Part shown: positions 9,735-18,909 of the stretch, in pieces
Layout of the letters: each line of letters begins with the position of its first letter
Numbering within the stretch: the first letter of the stretch is position 1
Assembly: GCF_000002515.2 (NCBI RefSeq)
Contig: NC_006039.1
Location: 310,001 to 374,000, forward strand
Origin: Kluyveromyces lactis
Lineage: Eukaryota; Ascomycota; Saccharomycetes; Saccharomycetales; Saccharomycetaceae
Reading direction: 5' to 3'
DNA: 64,000 bases
The notes under the pieces: generated by a model
Database searches by the model: none
What the model saw: only the letters and a program-made list of their open reading frames with translations
Told to the model about the DNA's origin: nothing
Position numbers and translations under genes: made by a program

Positions 9735-9989
9735 ACTGTTGTCTTGTTTACTTTGGGGTCCAAGCTCTTTATGTCGCAGTTAATGCATTGTATATACTGT
9801 CAAATCCTGCATATAATTCTTATCATTTCGTTTCAGATGTCCATAAATAAACCCAAAGCAGAGAACAAAACGGTACCTTTTTACATTTAAGCTAATTAAA
9901 AGTAACGAAGATGTAACGTACCACTTGACATCTATCCCACCTTTCGCTGGATTAGCTGTTATTTAGGGTATATCACATCAATATATCGG

Positions 9990-9997
9990 TCACGTGA
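9990..9997. promoter_or_regulatory. Cbf1-type site TCACGTGA
   Basis: This is a perfect palindrome midway between RBK1 and RRP43. Cbf1 is a general regulatory factor that keeps promoters nucleosome-free. No AT-rich CDEII or CDEIII follows, so it is not a centromere. Confidence 0.5.
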
Positions 9998-10198
9998 GAA
10001 TTATATTCTTTTAAGCAGCCTAGGGAGTCCGCAGATCTATTCAGAACCTTGTCACTTAAGAATTGAAAGGCATAACCAGTATACTGTATCGATTCCTGAT
10101 AGTGTTCGACCCTCTCAGGGGTTTATACCAGTGTTTTCCATCCATTATTACTGCATAAATCTTTCAAACCTTCATAACGTCAAGGATGTATAAAAAAG

Positions 10199-10244
10199 TG
10201 AAAAACTTCAACTAGGTCTTTTACAAACGATTATAGCTCATCGC
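10199..10244 (+). promoter_or_regulatory. RRPE-like + PAC pair before RRP43
   Basis: TGAAAAACTT (10199-10208, one change from the RRPE TGAAAAATTT) is followed 26 bp later by AGCTCATCGC (10235-10244), a perfect PAC. This is the classic arrangement of the ribosome-biogenesis regulon and fits an exosome subunit. The PAC lies only 53 bp before the ATG, closer than usual in S. cerevisiae, so it may sit in the leader or the transcript may start late. Confidence 0.6.
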
Positions 10245-10297
10245 ATGGGCTTAAGGATGGAGGAACTCCGCCAAGGAGTTGCTACAACCGATCAAGT

Positions 10298-11437
10298 ATG
10301 ACTGAAAGTATTGATATACATCCAATAGTTTTCCCACCCGAAGTTTTAGCTCGAATTTCGCCTGACATCTCCTTACAAAGACATTTGTCTTTGGAAACTC
10401 GACCATGTTCAAGAGGATTCGAAGAATTCAGAGATGTTGCCATTAACGATGGTAATATATCTAGGTACAGTACGAACTGTCAAAATGCAACTACAAATAA
10501 CATTATTGGTTCCAGTCTTCTACGCTCTGGCAAGACCTTTGTGATAACTTCGATAACGGGTGGCATCATTGAAGAGACATTACCGGCGAACAATACTGAA
10601 GATGTTGGAGAAGAAGAATTGATGAAGCTTTCAGAAGATACTGATAGGCTCTGCGAAAATTCAACTATTTATCCCGTAGTAGAGGTACAACGTGGACGTG
10701 TTGGTGGTCCTACCGATGAAGAGATGATCACTTCAGAAAAGCTATACAAGACACTCTTACATTCTGGAATTCTTAAGAAAACAGCTTTGGCTGTATCGTG
10801 CGGTATTCGCAGGACTGAAGAAGATGGAAGTGTCACCACAATATACAGTGACGAGCTACTCGATGAGGAGAAAAAAATTAATGAAGCAAACAATAGGAAA
10901 TGGTCCTATGTGCTTTATGCCAAAATACAAGTTTTCAGCCGTAACGGTCCAATTTATGATCTCTGTTGGAATTCTTTGATTAGTGCGCTAAAAACAGTGC
11001 AACTACCTAGAGCTTTCCTAGACGAACGTGCTGCTGATTTGAAAATTGCTATAAGAACCCGAGGTCGTAGTATGACAATTCGTGAAACATACGACATCTT
11101 ATGCGACCCACACAAATCTTTACCTTTAAAATTGAACGAAGGAGAATTATGCTATGGTTCAAACTACGGAATCATTGACATCGAACCTTTAGCACAATTG
11201 GCCAAAAATGATGACGAAATGGACGTGGATAAACCAACTTCAGTATTATTAGCGGATATAGAAACAGAGGCCGAGGAATCATCAATTCTATCTACATTGT
11301 CCTTGACAACGAACAAAAATGGTCAATTCAAGGCTGCAACAATCATCGGAGGTGACTCTAAGATCACACCTGAAATGATAAAAAGGTGCATATTTTTATC
11401 TAAACAAAGATCAAAAGATATTGAATCCAAAGTTTAG
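10298..11437 (+). CDS. RRP43: Exosome core subunit Rrp43
   Basis: This 379-residue protein (S. cerevisiae Rrp43, 394 aa) is a catalytically inert RNase PH-like subunit of the nine-subunit RNA exosome ring, acting in 3'-end processing and RNA decay in nucleus and cytoplasm. It opens with the conserved family segment FPPEVLARISPDISLQRHL. The RNase PH fold follows, including YDLCWNSLISALKTVQLP (about residue 220) and the C-terminal ADIETEAEESS region. Catalytic phosphate-binding residues of bacterial RNase PH are not expected in this paralogue. The start is the first ATG. The neighbours RBK1 and ELO2 match YCR036W-YCR035C-YCR034W. The upstream RRPE/PAC pair indicates control with ribosome synthesis. 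Confidence 0.93.
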   Translation: MTESIDIHPIVFPPEVLARISPDISLQRHLSLETRPCSRGFEEFRDVAINDGNISRYSTNCQNATTNNIIGSSLLRSGKTFVITSITGGIIEETLPANNTEDVGEEELMKLSEDTDRLCENSTIYPVVEVQRGRVGGPTDEEMITSEKLYKTLLHSGILKKTALAVSCGIRRTEEDGSVTTIYSDELLDEEKKINEANNRKWSYVLYAKIQVFSRNGPIYDLCWNSLISALKTVQLPRAFLDERAADLKIAIRTRGRSMTIRETYDILCDPHKSLPLKLNEGELCYGSNYGIIDIEPLAQLAKNDDEMDVDKPTSVLLADIETEAEESSILSTLSLTTNKNGQFKAATIIGGDSKITPEMIKRCIFLSKQRSKDIESKV

Positions 11438-11723
11438 TTGTGTAAGAAGCATATCGATATCTTTATAATACACGACATATTCAAACTTTCTTCAAAACAA
11501 ACGTCAGAGTAATCTTGAACGTCAATCAATAGTTACTTACAAAAGAGGCTAAATTTCTAGTTATCTACGTGAGTTCTCTTTCGTACCAAATCATGACAGG
11601 AAACCTATTGAAGGTAAAACATCCATAAGAAAATGTAACATAAATAAACAAGGATGAAGAGAAGAGAATAAAAAATGATAGCGTGTGTTGAATATTACAA
11701 CGTTTACATGCAAAAACATGTAT

Positions 11724-12785
11724 TTATGCCTTCTTAGATCTAGTATTTCTCTTTCTTGGAGCTGGAGAAGGAGAGGGAGTACTCACATTCTTCAAATCGA
11801 CATTCACATATTCGTTAACCTTAGCTGCAACACCACCACGAACTCTTTTAACAACCTTAGACTTCTTTGTGCCTTGACGTCTGTACACTTCAATGTAAAA
11901 TGCAATGAATAAAAATAAGTAAGAAGAGATGATGGCGCATCCAGAGAAAGTGGCAGTAGTCGAACCGACACAAGAACCGCAATGTGGTAGGCTTGGGAAA
12001 TAATCAGTAGCAACCTTTTGCCAAACCGCGAAATAAATGAAGCATATGTCAACAACGAATTGGATGATTTGGAATCTTGTAACCCATTCTTTCCACCAAA
12101 CTCTAATACCTCTAGCTGCCAAGAAGTAGTACCAGTACATGACAACGTGGACACCCAAGTTCAGAGAAATTGGAACCCATGATATAGCCGTGGTACCGAC
12201 CAATTGAGTGAAACATAGTAACGCAGTAGCACCGTGGTGGTAAGTGTGCAAAAATGTCAATTTCTTGTGCTTCAAGACCAAGAATATAGTGTCGATAAAT
12301 TCGATAAACTTGGTAATGTAGTTCAAATAATACAAAGTAACCAAAGGTTGTGTCCAGGCACCATAATTGCAAATAGCGTAGTACAAACCATGTCTGATGA
12401 TCATTGGGGTTAACTGTTCTATCATCAACACGAGCAATGTAGAAGATAAAAGTGTTAAAAACAAATTGTGCAATTGGAATAGGAAGTTCAACTTGAAAGG
12501 TTCGCTGTTCTTCAAAACAGCACGACCACCAAAGATGACGAGATAATAAGTTGCAATAGCAGCCAAGACTGGGTATAATTCACTTAATGGTAATTCACCA
12601 GATACAAACTTGAATTGACTTGGAATGAATTTTCCATCAGTAGCCTTAGTGACAATGGCATCAAAATTGTTCCATAATGAGATATTGAAAAAAGGTCTGT
12701 CAACTGTTGGGACATAATCCATCACCACTGGATATTTCTCTACAAAATCTTCAAGGTACTGTGAAGTGTTTGAAAGTGCGGACAT
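11724..12785 (-). CDS. ELO2: Very-long-chain fatty-acid elongase (Elo2/Fen1 type)
   Basis: This 353-residue, multi-pass ER membrane 3-ketoacyl-CoA synthase extends fatty acids for sphingolipids. The histidine box HTYHH at residues 180-184 is intact. The flanking segments KFIEFIDTIFLVLKHKK, SWVPISLNLGVHVVMYWYYF and GCAIISSYLFLFIAFYIEVY are nearly identical to S. cerevisiae Elo2 (347 aa). The lysine/arginine-rich tail ends KRNTRSKKA, a dilysine-type ER-retrieval tail (Lys at -2 and -3). In S. cerevisiae this locus exists twice (ELO2/YCR034W and ELO1/YJL196C). Here a single gene sits between the YCR and YJL neighbours, as expected before the duplication, and its sequence is Elo2-like. Confidence 0.95.
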   Translation of the reverse strand: MSALSNTSQYLEDFVEKYPVVMDYVPTVDRPFFNISLWNNFDAIVTKATDGKFIPSQFKFVSGELPLSELYPVLAAIATYYLVIFGGRAVLKNSEPFKLNFLFQLHNLFLTLLSSTLLVLMIEQLTPMIIRHGLYYAICNYGAWTQPLVTLYYLNYITKFIEFIDTIFLVLKHKKLTFLHTYHHGATALLCFTQLVGTTAISWVPISLNLGVHVVMYWYYFLAARGIRVWWKEWVTRFQIIQFVVDICFIYFAVWQKVATDYFPSLPHCGSCVGSTTATFSGCAIISSYLFLFIAFYIEVYRRQGTKKSKVVKRVRGGVAAKVNEYVNVDLKNVSTPSPSPAPRKRNTRSKKA

Positions 12786-13353
12786 GTTGAAGTATTGCTA
12801 CAAAGTATCAATGAAATGACAAAACAGCAGTATGTGGAATTTCTTGTGAGATCTTCAGATTGTTTTCTTACGTTAGTTGCCCAAATGTTATGCGGAACCA
12901 AGCGTTTTCAAAAGAAATGTAATAAATGAGCGACAATTAAATGGATAATCGAGAGCCAATCTCTTGAAGATAGTTGGAAATATGAAAGACAGTTCGGCGT
13001 TCTCTTCATCTTTTTATTCGAAAAACACGTCAGTGGTGTTCGATTCCATTTCATTATTTGGAAATGTTGACGTTATGCCAAATTTTGAAATTTTACCTCG
13101 GTTCGTTGAATGTGATATGATGTAGCGAGTTAGTGTCAGCAGAGGCTTGGAATCTGTAGAACCGACAGAGCAAGAGATGGACAATGGTGTGCTTATCTGA
13201 AACGAACTTTAAAATTTCAGTGCATTAAGTGACTAATTGTTACAAATTTGTGTACATAGATAGGATCTGACACGTTCATACATGTGAGCGAATATAAAAA
13301 AAATATGGCCTGAAACCAGAAGGCTGTATGATTGATAATAATGACAGTAAAAT
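12786..13353. other. ELO2 promoter / SNT1 3' region
   Basis: No gene is seen. The AT-rich DNA contains one CATGTGAG (13281-13288) that weakly resembles the Ino2/Ino4 inositol/choline element. I do not consider it strong enough to call. Confidence 0.5.
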
Positions 13354-16300
13354 TCATTGGCGCTGTTGATTATATGTGCTTGAATTGATCTGAGTTTGGT
13401 GTGGTGATTGTTGATTAAGATTACTCGTGTTTGTTGTAGGCATCAGGCCGAACGCTTCAGAGGATGAAGCAACCGCTGCAAGTGCGGCTAAAGGATCGTT
13501 AGCAAAGTTAATCGATTGTGGAACTGCCTGCACGGTTGGAGGTGGATTCGACGGAGCAGGAGGCAACGTAGGTGCCAGAGCCATTGGCTTCGATAAATCA
13601 TTTGATTGTTTCGTTGGTACATTATGAGATAACTCCTGAACAATTACTTTGGAGACAACCGAATCACTTCCCTTAGAGGGAGGAATTGATGGAGGAGAAA
13701 CAGAAGCATTGCGCATTGGTCTTAAAATTGGTAAATTTGATGGCCCAATCGGTGATGCCACAACAGTTGGTGATGTGTTTAAGATCGTATTAGTTTTAGT
13801 TTCCGAATCTTCGCCATCGTTCAATAGGCTTCTGATTGAAGACCTCCTACTGGAAGTAATTGTATGTGATTGTACTGGAGCATGATGAGTTTCAGAAGCA
13901 TTCGCAGAAAAATGAACAGAGGGAGTTTGTGGTTTGCCAAGGTTCGAATAAGCATTGGAGATTGAGGGTTGAATTTCAGGAAGTTTATTAGTATTCAGTC
14001 TTGGAAGAGTATGTGGAACACTGAATGATGTGATAACAGGTGAATGCTGGGGAGGCAAACCTTGGGTTGGAGTTGGTAATCTCGAAAAACTATCTTCATT
14101 TCCGGTTAGAGAAAAGGATGGTTTGTGAATGGATGACAATTTAGAATCATTGAAAAATCCAACAGCAGGTTTTTGTTGCTGCGGTATCGTTTGTAGCGGA
14201 AGTGGCTCAATGGATGGTTTTTCCGCAGGCTTATTAACCGTTGCAGGCGAAGGCAATGAGTTCACGATAATAGCTGAACTCACATTGGGAGCCGGAGCAA
14301 TAGCAACGGGTTTGGTAGACTGGTCTCCTGATGATAGAACTGATGAGGATGCAAGTTGGTTGTTGCCCATTTCAACAAGAGCATACCATCCATTTTGTTC
14401 CGCTTTCCTCTGGAAATAGTTTTTAACCATAGTTGTTGATTTTGTTCCAAGTTTCTGAGATATCGATGTCCAATTTGAACCAAACTCTCTGAGCAATTCT
14501 GGGAACTTTTTTGCTTCCTGTACACTCCAATAGCTCGATTTATGCACAGCTTCTGTTTGTTTCAATTTCTTCTTCATAGGTTGGTCTGCAGAATTGACGT
14601 TTGATTGATCATAAAGTGAATGCTTTGAAGAAACCTCATCCTCTGGTTTAAGATGGGATTCAGTATTATCAAATCCAATATCCGCATGATCAGCATTCTT
14701 TACAGATTCATTGATTACAGATTTTGATGTCATATCAGCTAACATTGGCACAATATCTTCATATGGTTTATTGGAAAGTAACACCTGTTCTTGTACCATG
14801 TAAACTGGTTCAGAAACATTTACACTTGAATCCATTACCTGTTGTTTAATATTATAATCGCCGTCCGTCGTTGCTTCATTTTCTGTCTCAGTATCGGATT
14901 CCTTCTTTGCTTCTATATTGATCACAGGTTGTTCTTGAAAAGTTGCCAAAGATGGTTCAACCTTTTTGGCCAAAGTTGGCGGTTCTTCTGTGGATTTAGG
15001 TTCTTGTTCCAAAGTAGGTGGTTGTTCTAAAGTGGATACAGGATGAACTTCAGCAGGAGGAGGATGGTCTACTTCAGGGACAACTTGCTCAACAGTACGA
15101 ACAGATTGTTCAACAGGAGTTTCAGAAACAGATGTTTGAGAAACAGGAGTTTCAACGTTTGATGTGGAAGGTAATGGTACTTCAGTCTCTACCTTATCCT
15201 CGCTATCTTTTTTCTTAATATCGAACTTGTCTTTTTTACGACGTCCAATGCTGGCCTTCCTTTTCTTGTGTTTTTCAAGCAATAGTTTCTTGTACTTGCT
15301 CTTCTTCTTTGTCCTATAATAGTGTAAGACGCACTCTTCAGGAGTTCTTAATCCACCCATATAATGTGAAACCTTGCCGAATTTCTTTGGATATGTTAGA
15401 TAACCCTCAACGAAAAGTTCATGCTCATAAGGAGTGAATGAATCAATACGATCAGTCAAGAGCCTACTTGCCCACGCATCTTTATCTGTTACCAAGTTGT
15501 TCACATCTTTGAATTTGCAGGCAAATTTATCAACAGGATTCAATGTCATAGCAGGAATGTTCGCTGCTAATTGATGATGTTTGTAATCTGGATCAATTTG
15601 TAGTAATACGTTTTCAATATCATTATCATCAACAAAATCAGCCCTATTCCTCCTTCGTGAGCTTGTGGGGCGTTGTTCAAAAGCCTCATTTGCATTTTCA
15701 ACATTTGCTTGGAGATTCTCATATTTATTCTGCTCTCCGCTTGGTTCAGATCTATGGAAACTCTCACTGAGCTCCGTCATCTGGTCACATTTCTTTTCCC
15801 ATATATCCTGAAGTTTGAAGAATTGATCTTTCAACTGTAGATTTCTTAAGTATTCGTAACGCTTAATCTTTGTCAAATTCTTCGTTATAATTGGTTTAAC
15901 AGCTTGATCATGAATAATCCAGGCCTGTGCAAAGAATGGATAATCAAATAAATATTCAATAGGTTTTGTTAAAAGATACTTCTGATTCTTAACGCGTTCT
16001 TCTCTCGGCTTATTTTTGAGAAGCCATAACTTCATCTCCGGTTCCAACATTGGAAATATACATTTTTCAATTGGAACTAAAGGTTCTGGATAAGGTTCTG
16101 GGTGTGGAAGAATATCCCTGTTAGGAATGTGATTCTTTTCGGCGAGAGGTCCAGTAGACTCTTGAATTGTACTCATTTCTTCAGCCATATCTTCATCTAA
16201 GTCTTCATCTATATCTTCTTTTTCTTCCACAGTCGGTTGCTCCGTCAGGGTTACTTTTTCGATAGCTTCTTCTTCCTCTTTCACTTGAGGTTTTTTGTGA

Positions 16301-17553
16301 TCACTCTCTGGGAGTTCCTTATCTACAGTTGATATAGCCACAACGGGCTGGCCTTCCGATACTTGTTGATCATAATTTTTTTTGGTTAGGAGAGTAAAAC
16401 TTTTATCATGATTTTCTGCCAGCTCCTTTAGGTTGTTATTGCTTGCAATTTCAGAGTCATCTTCTAATTCAGAGCCATAATCGTGTCTGTCATGTTTGTC
16501 CTGTACGCTGGTATAGGACTTTGCGTCACTATCGCCAGTGTATTCATCTGCACTAATATCTATTCTTTTATGGTCATAATGTAACTGTTCTTCCACTTTC
16601 TTTGTAGTCTGGGGAACTGAATTGATTAAACTAGAACCTAGCGAATGGGACGTTTCGAAAGATTTCTTCGATTTAGGTATGTCAGTCATATCGTGAGGGC
16701 CATAGTCTGAAGAATATTTTTTGAACCCGTTATATCTTGAATTTGAATGATATTTACCAGTCCTTACGTTACGGCTCCCCCAATAAGATCCTCTTGAGCC
16801 GCTTACTGACGAAGTAATGTTCTTTGATGATTTTGCGGATGAAGGTTTTGAGTTCTTGTATGTGATATTTGATAAGTTATTATTCGTATTGTTCGCACTG
16901 CCATTGACGTTCATCCCGTGAATGTTATCATTTGATGGGAAAGTATCAAATGAACTCCTTGGCCTTTGTGATTTTCCCGTTACGTACGAAGAATATGGAT
17001 TGGAGCCTGCCCCGCTGCCCGAAGGATAAAAGTGTGTGCTATTAACGCCACTAACAGGAGCGGTAGCTGGAATCAGTTGTCCGTTCCCCAGTAACGGTAC
17101 ATTTGCACCAGATGAGAGTTGCATATTATTCGATATTTGAGGATTGTAACGACTATGTGACCCAGCCCATCTCGAACCGGATGATCCGTTGTTATTACTC
17201 GCATTATCGTTCAAGCCAGCTCTTTTAACTAAAGTTGGTACAGTATCTGAAATCGTTACATTAGGATTAAATCTTGATCCAGGCCGTGAGCTCATCGAGC
17301 TACGACCACTAACATTAGCATTTGGATCATACCTAGAATGTCTACTCCCCGTAATATGAGCTGGAGAACCGTCTCCACTACTCGAGTTGGGTGTACCATT
17401 ACCAGATTCCTGAGAGTGGCCACGATCCCTTTCTCCAGAAAGTGCTGTTTGTCCAGGATTTCGACCTATCGAAGACGAAGAACTATATCGTCCTGAAGCG
17501 CCACCACCGTAGTGGTAACGCTTCTTTTCACCTATACGGTGCTGAATAGGCAT
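13354..17553 (-). CDS. SNT1: Set3 histone-deacetylase complex subunit Snt1 (double SANT)
   Basis: This 1399-residue, largely disordered nuclear protein (S. cerevisiae Snt1 has 1226) is the scaffold of the Set3 complex with Hos2, Sif2 and Hst1, and is related to animal NCoR/SMRT. The N-terminal 500 residues are Ser/Asn/Gly-rich, with repeated short SRY/RYNP motifs (for example SRYDPNANVSG, SRFNPNVTIS, SRYNPQISNN). A basic/coiled segment follows. SANT1 is at about residues 690-755 (TPYEHELFVEGYLTYPKKF, then GGLRTPEECVLHYYRTKK). SANT2 is at about 1005-1056 (YWSVQEAKKFPELLREFG, then TTMVKNYFQRK). Between them is a Pro/Glu/Val-rich stretch. The SANT pair, as in NCoR, identifies it. The start is the first ATG, giving MPIQHRIGEKKRYHYGG. 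It is divergent from CDC6. Confidence 0.93.
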   Translation of the reverse strand: MPIQHRIGEKKRYHYGGGASGRYSSSSSIGRNPGQTALSGERDRGHSQESGNGTPNSSSGDGSPAHITGSRHSRYDPNANVSGRSSMSSRPGSRFNPNVTISDTVPTLVKRAGLNDNASNNNGSSGSRWAGSHSRYNPQISNNMQLSSGANVPLLGNGQLIPATAPVSGVNSTHFYPSGSGAGSNPYSSYVTGKSQRPRSSFDTFPSNDNIHGMNVNGSANNTNNNLSNITYKNSKPSSAKSSKNITSSVSGSRGSYWGSRNVRTGKYHSNSRYNGFKKYSSDYGPHDMTDIPKSKKSFETSHSLGSSLINSVPQTTKKVEEQLHYDHKRIDISADEYTGDSDAKSYTSVQDKHDRHDYGSELEDDSEIASNNNLKELAENHDKSFTLLTKKNYDQQVSEGQPVVAISTVDKELPESDHKKPQVKEEEEAIEKVTLTEQPTVEEKEDIDEDLDEDMAEEMSTIQESTGPLAEKNHIPNRDILPHPEPYPEPLVPIEKCIFPMLEPEMKLWLLKNKPREERVKNQKYLLTKPIEYLFDYPFFAQAWIIHDQAVKPIITKNLTKIKRYEYLRNLQLKDQFFKLQDIWEKKCDQMTELSESFHRSEPSGEQNKYENLQANVENANEAFEQRPTSSRRRNRADFVDDNDIENVLLQIDPDYKHHQLAANIPAMTLNPVDKFACKFKDVNNLVTDKDAWASRLLTDRIDSFTPYEHELFVEGYLTYPKKFGKVSHYMGGLRTPEECVLHYYRTKKKSKYKKLLLEKHKKRKASIGRRKKDKFDIKKKDSEDKVETEVPLPSTSNVETPVSQTSVSETPVEQSVRTVEQVVPEVDHPPPAEVHPVSTLEQPPTLEQEPKSTEEPPTLAKKVEPSLATFQEQPVINIEAKKESDTETENEATTDGDYNIKQQVMDSSVNVSEPVYMVQEQVLLSNKPYEDIVPMLADMTSKSVINESVKNADHADIGFDNTESHLKPEDEVSSKHSLYDQSNVNSADQPMKKKLKQTEAVHKSSYWSVQEAKKFPELLREFGSNWTSISQKLGTKSTTMVKNYFQRKAEQNGWYALVEMGNNQLASSSVLSSGDQSTKPVAIAPAPNVSSAIIVNSLPSPATVNKPAEKPSIEPLPLQTIPQQQKPAVGFFNDSKLSSIHKPSFSLTGNEDSFSRLPTPTQGLPPQHSPVITSFSVPHTLPRLNTNKLPEIQPSISNAYSNLGKPQTPSVHFSANASETHHAPVQSHTITSSRRSSIRSLLNDGEDSETKTNTILNTSPTVVASPIGPSNLPILRPMRNASVSPPSIPPSKGSDSVVSKVIVQELSHNVPTKQSNDLSKPMALAPTLPPAPSNPPPTVQAVPQSINFANDPLAALAAVASSSEAFGLMPTTNTSNLNQQSPHQTQINSSTYNQQRQ

Positions 17554-18909
17554 GGGATAATCAAAATGGAAGAATATGAAAGGAGGAGGGATAAAAACGA
17601 ACTTAACAAAACAAATTCAAAAGGGCCAGAACTGAAAACTGAAAGGAAAGAAGCAACTGTTTTCAACGCTATTTGCCTTCTTCACTTTTAAAATTCTCAA
17701 ATAGCGTGCCAAGTACTTCACTATTTCTGATCCAAACTCTTTTGTTTGCACCTATTACACTGCTTTTCTCTTTGGTTTCGGCTTTACTTCTACTTAATGT
17801 GAACACTCATATATCACAGTGTGTACAATAAACGCTAGCTGTGCCGGCTACTCGATCTGGATTCTGTAGTCTCCTAAAACCTTGCCTTGTGTGCTGCCCT
17901 CCAAAACATCCAAAAGAAGCAGCTCTTACCGTCTTTCTGTGTCTGCTTTTTTTTCCTTCTTCTTTAAAAAGGATAGCTTAAAGTATGTAGCTTGATTTGT
18001 TTTGAGCTCTTTTTCATTCCTTTATTAAATAAAGTGACTTTTTGATTTTTGATGCTTTTGTTTTTTTTTTCCTTGATGATACCAAAAAAGTTGAAATACT
18101 TGAAAAATCGAAAACTGAGCATTTGACATTTACTATCTGGGATTCTTTGTTTTTATGAGGGAGGGGAATGAGTCGCCGTTGGGGTTCGAAGCGAATTTCG
18201 GGTTGTGAGGAAAGAATAAAAATAGTGGATGCTTCGTATAACGTGACGTAGTGTTTAGATCACGTGGATAGATTTTTTTTTTTACCAATTTCTCTGTGTG
18301 GCCTCCCAGGTCAATGGGGTGCGAGGAAAAGGATACAGAAGGTCGGGACAGACCGTTAGGAACTTCATAGTCAAGGTTAGCTGAGGATATGTATTTTGTC
18401 TTGTTGTATCCGGTAAAAATGCGCATACCGCGCCACTGTCCTCTCTCTTCATCCAGTAGCAGGTGACATTGCGAAATATAGGTATCTTTTCCTTACTCTC
18501 CTTTGTATTTTGCAAACAATACCAAGAAACAAAAGCTGGTCCTATGAGTTACCCTTACGCTGTTTCTCCCAGAAAGGTGGTCCTTCTTTCCCTTGTATTC
18601 GGCCACCAAATATCGCTTTTTCTTGACTCTTGCCCTATTCATAGCAAGACTCGAAACACTTGATGTCTTAACGTGTAATTACCCTTTTAGGAAGTGTAAT
18701 TATCTGCGACAGATCGAAAACCGCATTAAGTAAATTATGCGAAAAAAAAAAAAGTATGTGAGATCAGGCATTATATATATGTACGGTAAGTTCAGCTACT
18801 TGATTATGATACCTGGTTCGAATTCACAATCACCGATATTTAGTCACACGATCATAAATTGACAACACGGAACTAGGCTGAAACAGTTTAGGGAACCAGT
18901 CAAACCATA
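17554..18909. other. Divergent promoter region SNT1 / CDC6
   Basis: This is 1.36 kb without a convincing gene; a 97-codon open frame on the minus strand (18133-18426) has random-looking composition. It contains T-rich tracts near 17950-18075, CACGTGG at 18261-18267, two GGTTCGAA motifs (near 18185 and 18818) and the early-cell-cycle box listed next. Confidence 0.6.
18673..18702. promoter_or_regulatory. Early cell-cycle box (Mcm1 site) flanked by TAATTA homeodomain sites, before CDC6
   Basis: CCCTTTTAGG (18682-18691) is a perfect Mcm1 P-box within TTACCCTTTTAGGAAG (18679-18694). This matches the early-cell-cycle-box pattern TTwCCcnnTnaGGAAa. It is flanked by two identical GTGTAATTA direct repeats (18673-18681 and 18694-18702) exactly 21 bp apart. 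TAATTA is the kind of site bound by the Yox1/Yhp1 homeodomain repressors that sit beside Mcm1 at such boxes. It lies about 215 bp before the CDC6 ATG. CDC6 is an ECB-controlled gene in S. cerevisiae. Confidence 0.7.

Larger units (their letters stand above)
9735..10297. other. Divergent promoter region RBK1 / RRP43
   Basis: This region has a Cbf1-type TCACGTGA (9990-9997) in the middle and an RRPE-like/PAC pair close to RRP43. No gene is seen. Confidence 0.65.

Noticed and set aside
18176-18830. Two further GGTTCGAA motifs considered as B-boxes
   Set aside because: Neither has a matching A-box or foldable arms. GGTTCGAA also occurs inside SNT1 (about 13939), so it is near the chance level.
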